Shown: positions 8,601 through 8,664 of the stretch, piece after piece
How positions within the stretch are numbered: position 1 is the first letter of the stretch
Layout: each line of letters opens with the position of its first letter
Origin: DASROJ01 sp035646975
Lineage (GTDB): Bacteria > Acidobacteriota > Polarisedimenticolia > JACPZX01 > DASXTC01
Length of the DNA: 8,664 bases
NCBI GenBank assembly: GCA_035646975.1
Contig: DASROJ010000072.1
Span: 1-8,664 of the forward strand
Direction of reading: 5' to 3'
Position numbers and translations under genes: made by a program
Notes under the pieces: generated by a model
Told to the model about the DNA's origin: nothing
Databases searched by the model: none
What the model saw: only the letters and a program-made list of their open reading frames with translations

Positions 8601-8664
8601 CACGGGCCCCGGGGCCCGTGGGCGAGCCGTGATAGACCACCGCGAGCCCCTCGTCGGTGTTCGT
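5605..8664 (+). CDS. Large FG-GAP repeat protein, probably exported; 3' end missing
   Basis: No stop occurs in this frame from the TAA at 5566 to the window end, giving 1020 codons. The last 18 (8611-8664) are antisense fold-back sequence, leaving about 1002 reliable residues of a longer protein. GTG 5605 is chosen for its ribosome binding site and because residues 1-17 (VPRLRHLCILAIIGVSM) look like a short signal sequence: basic start, then hydrophobic residues 7-15. Cleavage is possible near the Ala-rich stretch at 24-29. Residues about 39-250 form a non-repeated domain with FRRGDVVERWENTEQGI at 131-147. I recall similar segments in front of FG-GAP arrays in other bacterial proteins, but cannot name a family. 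From residue 253 come at least 12 tandem FG-GAP units of about 62 residues, each with a calcium-loop motif such as DVNGDGYSDVIVGA and often YDNGQTDEGRAYVYLGS. FG-GAP units form beta-propeller blades, as in integrin alpha chains. The likely role is a secreted or surface binding protein, but its ligand is unknown. Any C-terminal sorting domain would lie beyond the window. Confidence 0.88.
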   Translation, partial: MPRLRHLCILAIIGVSMRPSRDPAAAETARQDDGARPDWLAKSSESLRQSEYDITLQPRSVLPNHPGGLQAANRMQDLRAYFLADGVDIVRRTEASPAWWLHLSLLESGSRGSRHPVEWAAPEAAGRVASFRRGDVVERWENTEQGILIHLELPGLDAGLRGEALLDVAGPMDLIVSADGTEAGFYHDGLRVARLSVSSPADESGGVRQARLEKTGGGLTLSYAGAGGEAASRLTLSLTGPGSTLTGRGLSTTPDWITDGNQTSASYGFSTATAGDVNGDGYSDVLVGAKDYDNGQTDEGRAFLFLGSPTGLSQSPSWSNEGNQAGAKYGISVSTAGDVNGDGYSDVIVGAQNWAAPGKPDAGKAYLYLGSSTGLSTAPVWTVEGDQTDAWLGDWVAEAGDVNGDGLSDVIIGAYRYDNGQFQEGRAYVYLGTTAGTGLALAPNWFAESDNDGAEFGQSVGTAGDVNGDGYSDVIVGAVQYTNGLNNQGRAYVFLGSPTGVAKNPAWTYKGDQASAFLGFSVGTAGDVNGDGYSDVVVGADMYDNGQTDEGRAYLFLGSATGLSLSPNWFVESNQTTAILGKQVTTAGDVNGDGYSDVIVGVRQWTNSQSREGAVWIYLGSPTGPSTTPDWMTFGGQANARFGGACATAGDVNGDGFSDVIVGASLYDNNGQVDEGRAYVYLGSSKGLSSTPAARRESDQDGARLGISVAPAGDINGDGYSDLILGADSYDNGEVDEGRALLFLGSSSGLASSPAWVAEGNQAGAHYGASVSQAGDVNGDGYGDVIVGAPGYDNGQTGQTDGGRADVYAGSAAGLSTAPIWTTEGDQDGAQLGASVAGAGDLDRDGFGDIIVGAPGYDNGQTDEGRATIYPGSASGPAPTASWSVEGNQDGAAFGSAVAAAGDVNGDGYADVIVGAPLFDNGEIDEGQVSLYTGSASGASTQPSWTAQSDQEGAHLGASVSTAGDVNGDGFSDLIAGAPLFDSATNTDEGLAVVYHGSPTGPGARGRAVIDHREPLVGVR
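6361..8610 (+). repeat. Tandem FG-GAP coding repeats, 12 units of about 186 bp
   Basis: The calcium-loop aspartate codons begin at 6430, 6616, 6805, 6997, 7183, 7369, 7555, 7744, 7930, 8125, 8311 and 8497. The steps are 186, 189, 192, 186, 186, 186, 186, 189, 186, 195, 186 and 186 minus the first, that is eleven steps between 186 and 195 bases, all multiples of three; seven are exactly 186 bases. The consensus unit reads roughly W-x-x-E-G-x-Q-x-x-A-x-x-G-x-S-V-x-x-A-G-DVNGDGYSDVIVGA-x-x-YDNGQ-x-DEGRAYVYLGS-x-TGLS. The core around DVNGDGYSDVIVGA is also strongly similar at the DNA level, while flanking parts differ. Repeat 10 uses DLDRDGFGD, still a valid calcium-loop pattern. Repeats 2, 4 and 6 lack the full YDNGQ segment. 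The array is cut by the end of the reliable sequence. Confidence 0.93.
8557..8664. repeat. Perfect 54 + 54 bp inverted repeat with no spacer at the window end
   Basis: Bases 8611-8664 are the exact reverse complement of 8557-8610, with no mismatch and no loop. The centre is CACGGGCCCC/GGGGCCCGTG. The left arm continues the FG-GAP coding pattern (TNTDEGLAVVYHGSPTGP). The right arm is the same DNA read backwards and breaks the repeat consensus. The axis falls on a codon boundary, so both strands encode the same peptide across it, and the forward frame shows no stop. The most likely explanation is a fold-back artefact at a contig end seeded by a GC-rich natural palindrome. A real genomic palindrome is possible but less likely. 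Confidence 0.95.

Noticed and set aside
6361..8610. Regular repeats considered as a CRISPR array or satellite DNA
   Set aside because: The period is a multiple of three, the frame stays open throughout, and each unit translates to a clear FG-GAP calcium-loop motif.
7789..8640. Long minus-strand open frame with repeated motifs opposite the FG-GAP array, apparently starting MVYHGSPTG
   Set aside because: Its repeats are the complement of the FG-GAP coding repeats, and its start lies inside the fold-back palindrome, so it is a shadow plus an artefact.
8557..8664. Terminal inverted repeat read as a transcription terminator or an insertion sequence end
   Set aside because: There is no loop or T-run, it lies inside an open coding frame, and there is no transposase or target duplication nearby.

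Overview
The window is a high-GC bacterial sequence with two unrelated parts. Positions 1-5505 hold the 3' part of a purine biosynthesis operon, read left to right: purB (5' end missing), purS, purQ, purL and purF. Positions 5605-8664 hold the 5' part of one very large gene on the same strand, encoding a probably exported FG-GAP repeat protein. It stays open to the last base of the window.

The purine genes are packed as a co-translated unit. purB/purS and purS/purQ overlap by ATGA, and purQ/purL overlap by GTGA. Only 28 bases separate purL from purF. PurS, PurQ and the short-form PurL make up the three-part FGAM synthetase found in Bacillus, Thermotoga and many other bacteria, rather than the single-chain enzyme of Escherichia coli. 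PurF is the self-processing, iron-sulfur type. The order B-S-Q-L-F resembles the Bacillus subtilis pur operon, but purC is not between purB and purS.

After a 99-base gap with no clear intrinsic terminator, a GTG start with a good ribosome binding site opens the FG-GAP gene. It has a short signal-like N terminus, a roughly 210-residue N-terminal domain, and at least 12 tandem units of about 62 residues. Each unit carries a calcium-loop motif of the form DVNGDGYSDVIVGA. Repeats 1-8 and 9-12 form two sequence classes.

The last 108 bases (8557-8664) are a perfect inverted repeat with no spacer. Bases 8611-8664 are an exact reverse complement of 8557-8610, so the reading frame simply turns back on its own antisense strand. 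This looks like a fold-back assembly or amplification artefact at a contig end. The last 18 codons of the FG-GAP frame should not be trusted.

High GC, this purine cluster and a giant FG-GAP protein suggest an uncultured Gram-negative-type lineage from a metagenome, but I cannot name the phylum from the sequence alone. I see no RNA gene, CRISPR array, insertion sequence or phage gene. I found no convincing new biological system. The items most worth a second look are the terminal palindrome and the two-class architecture of the FG-GAP protein.
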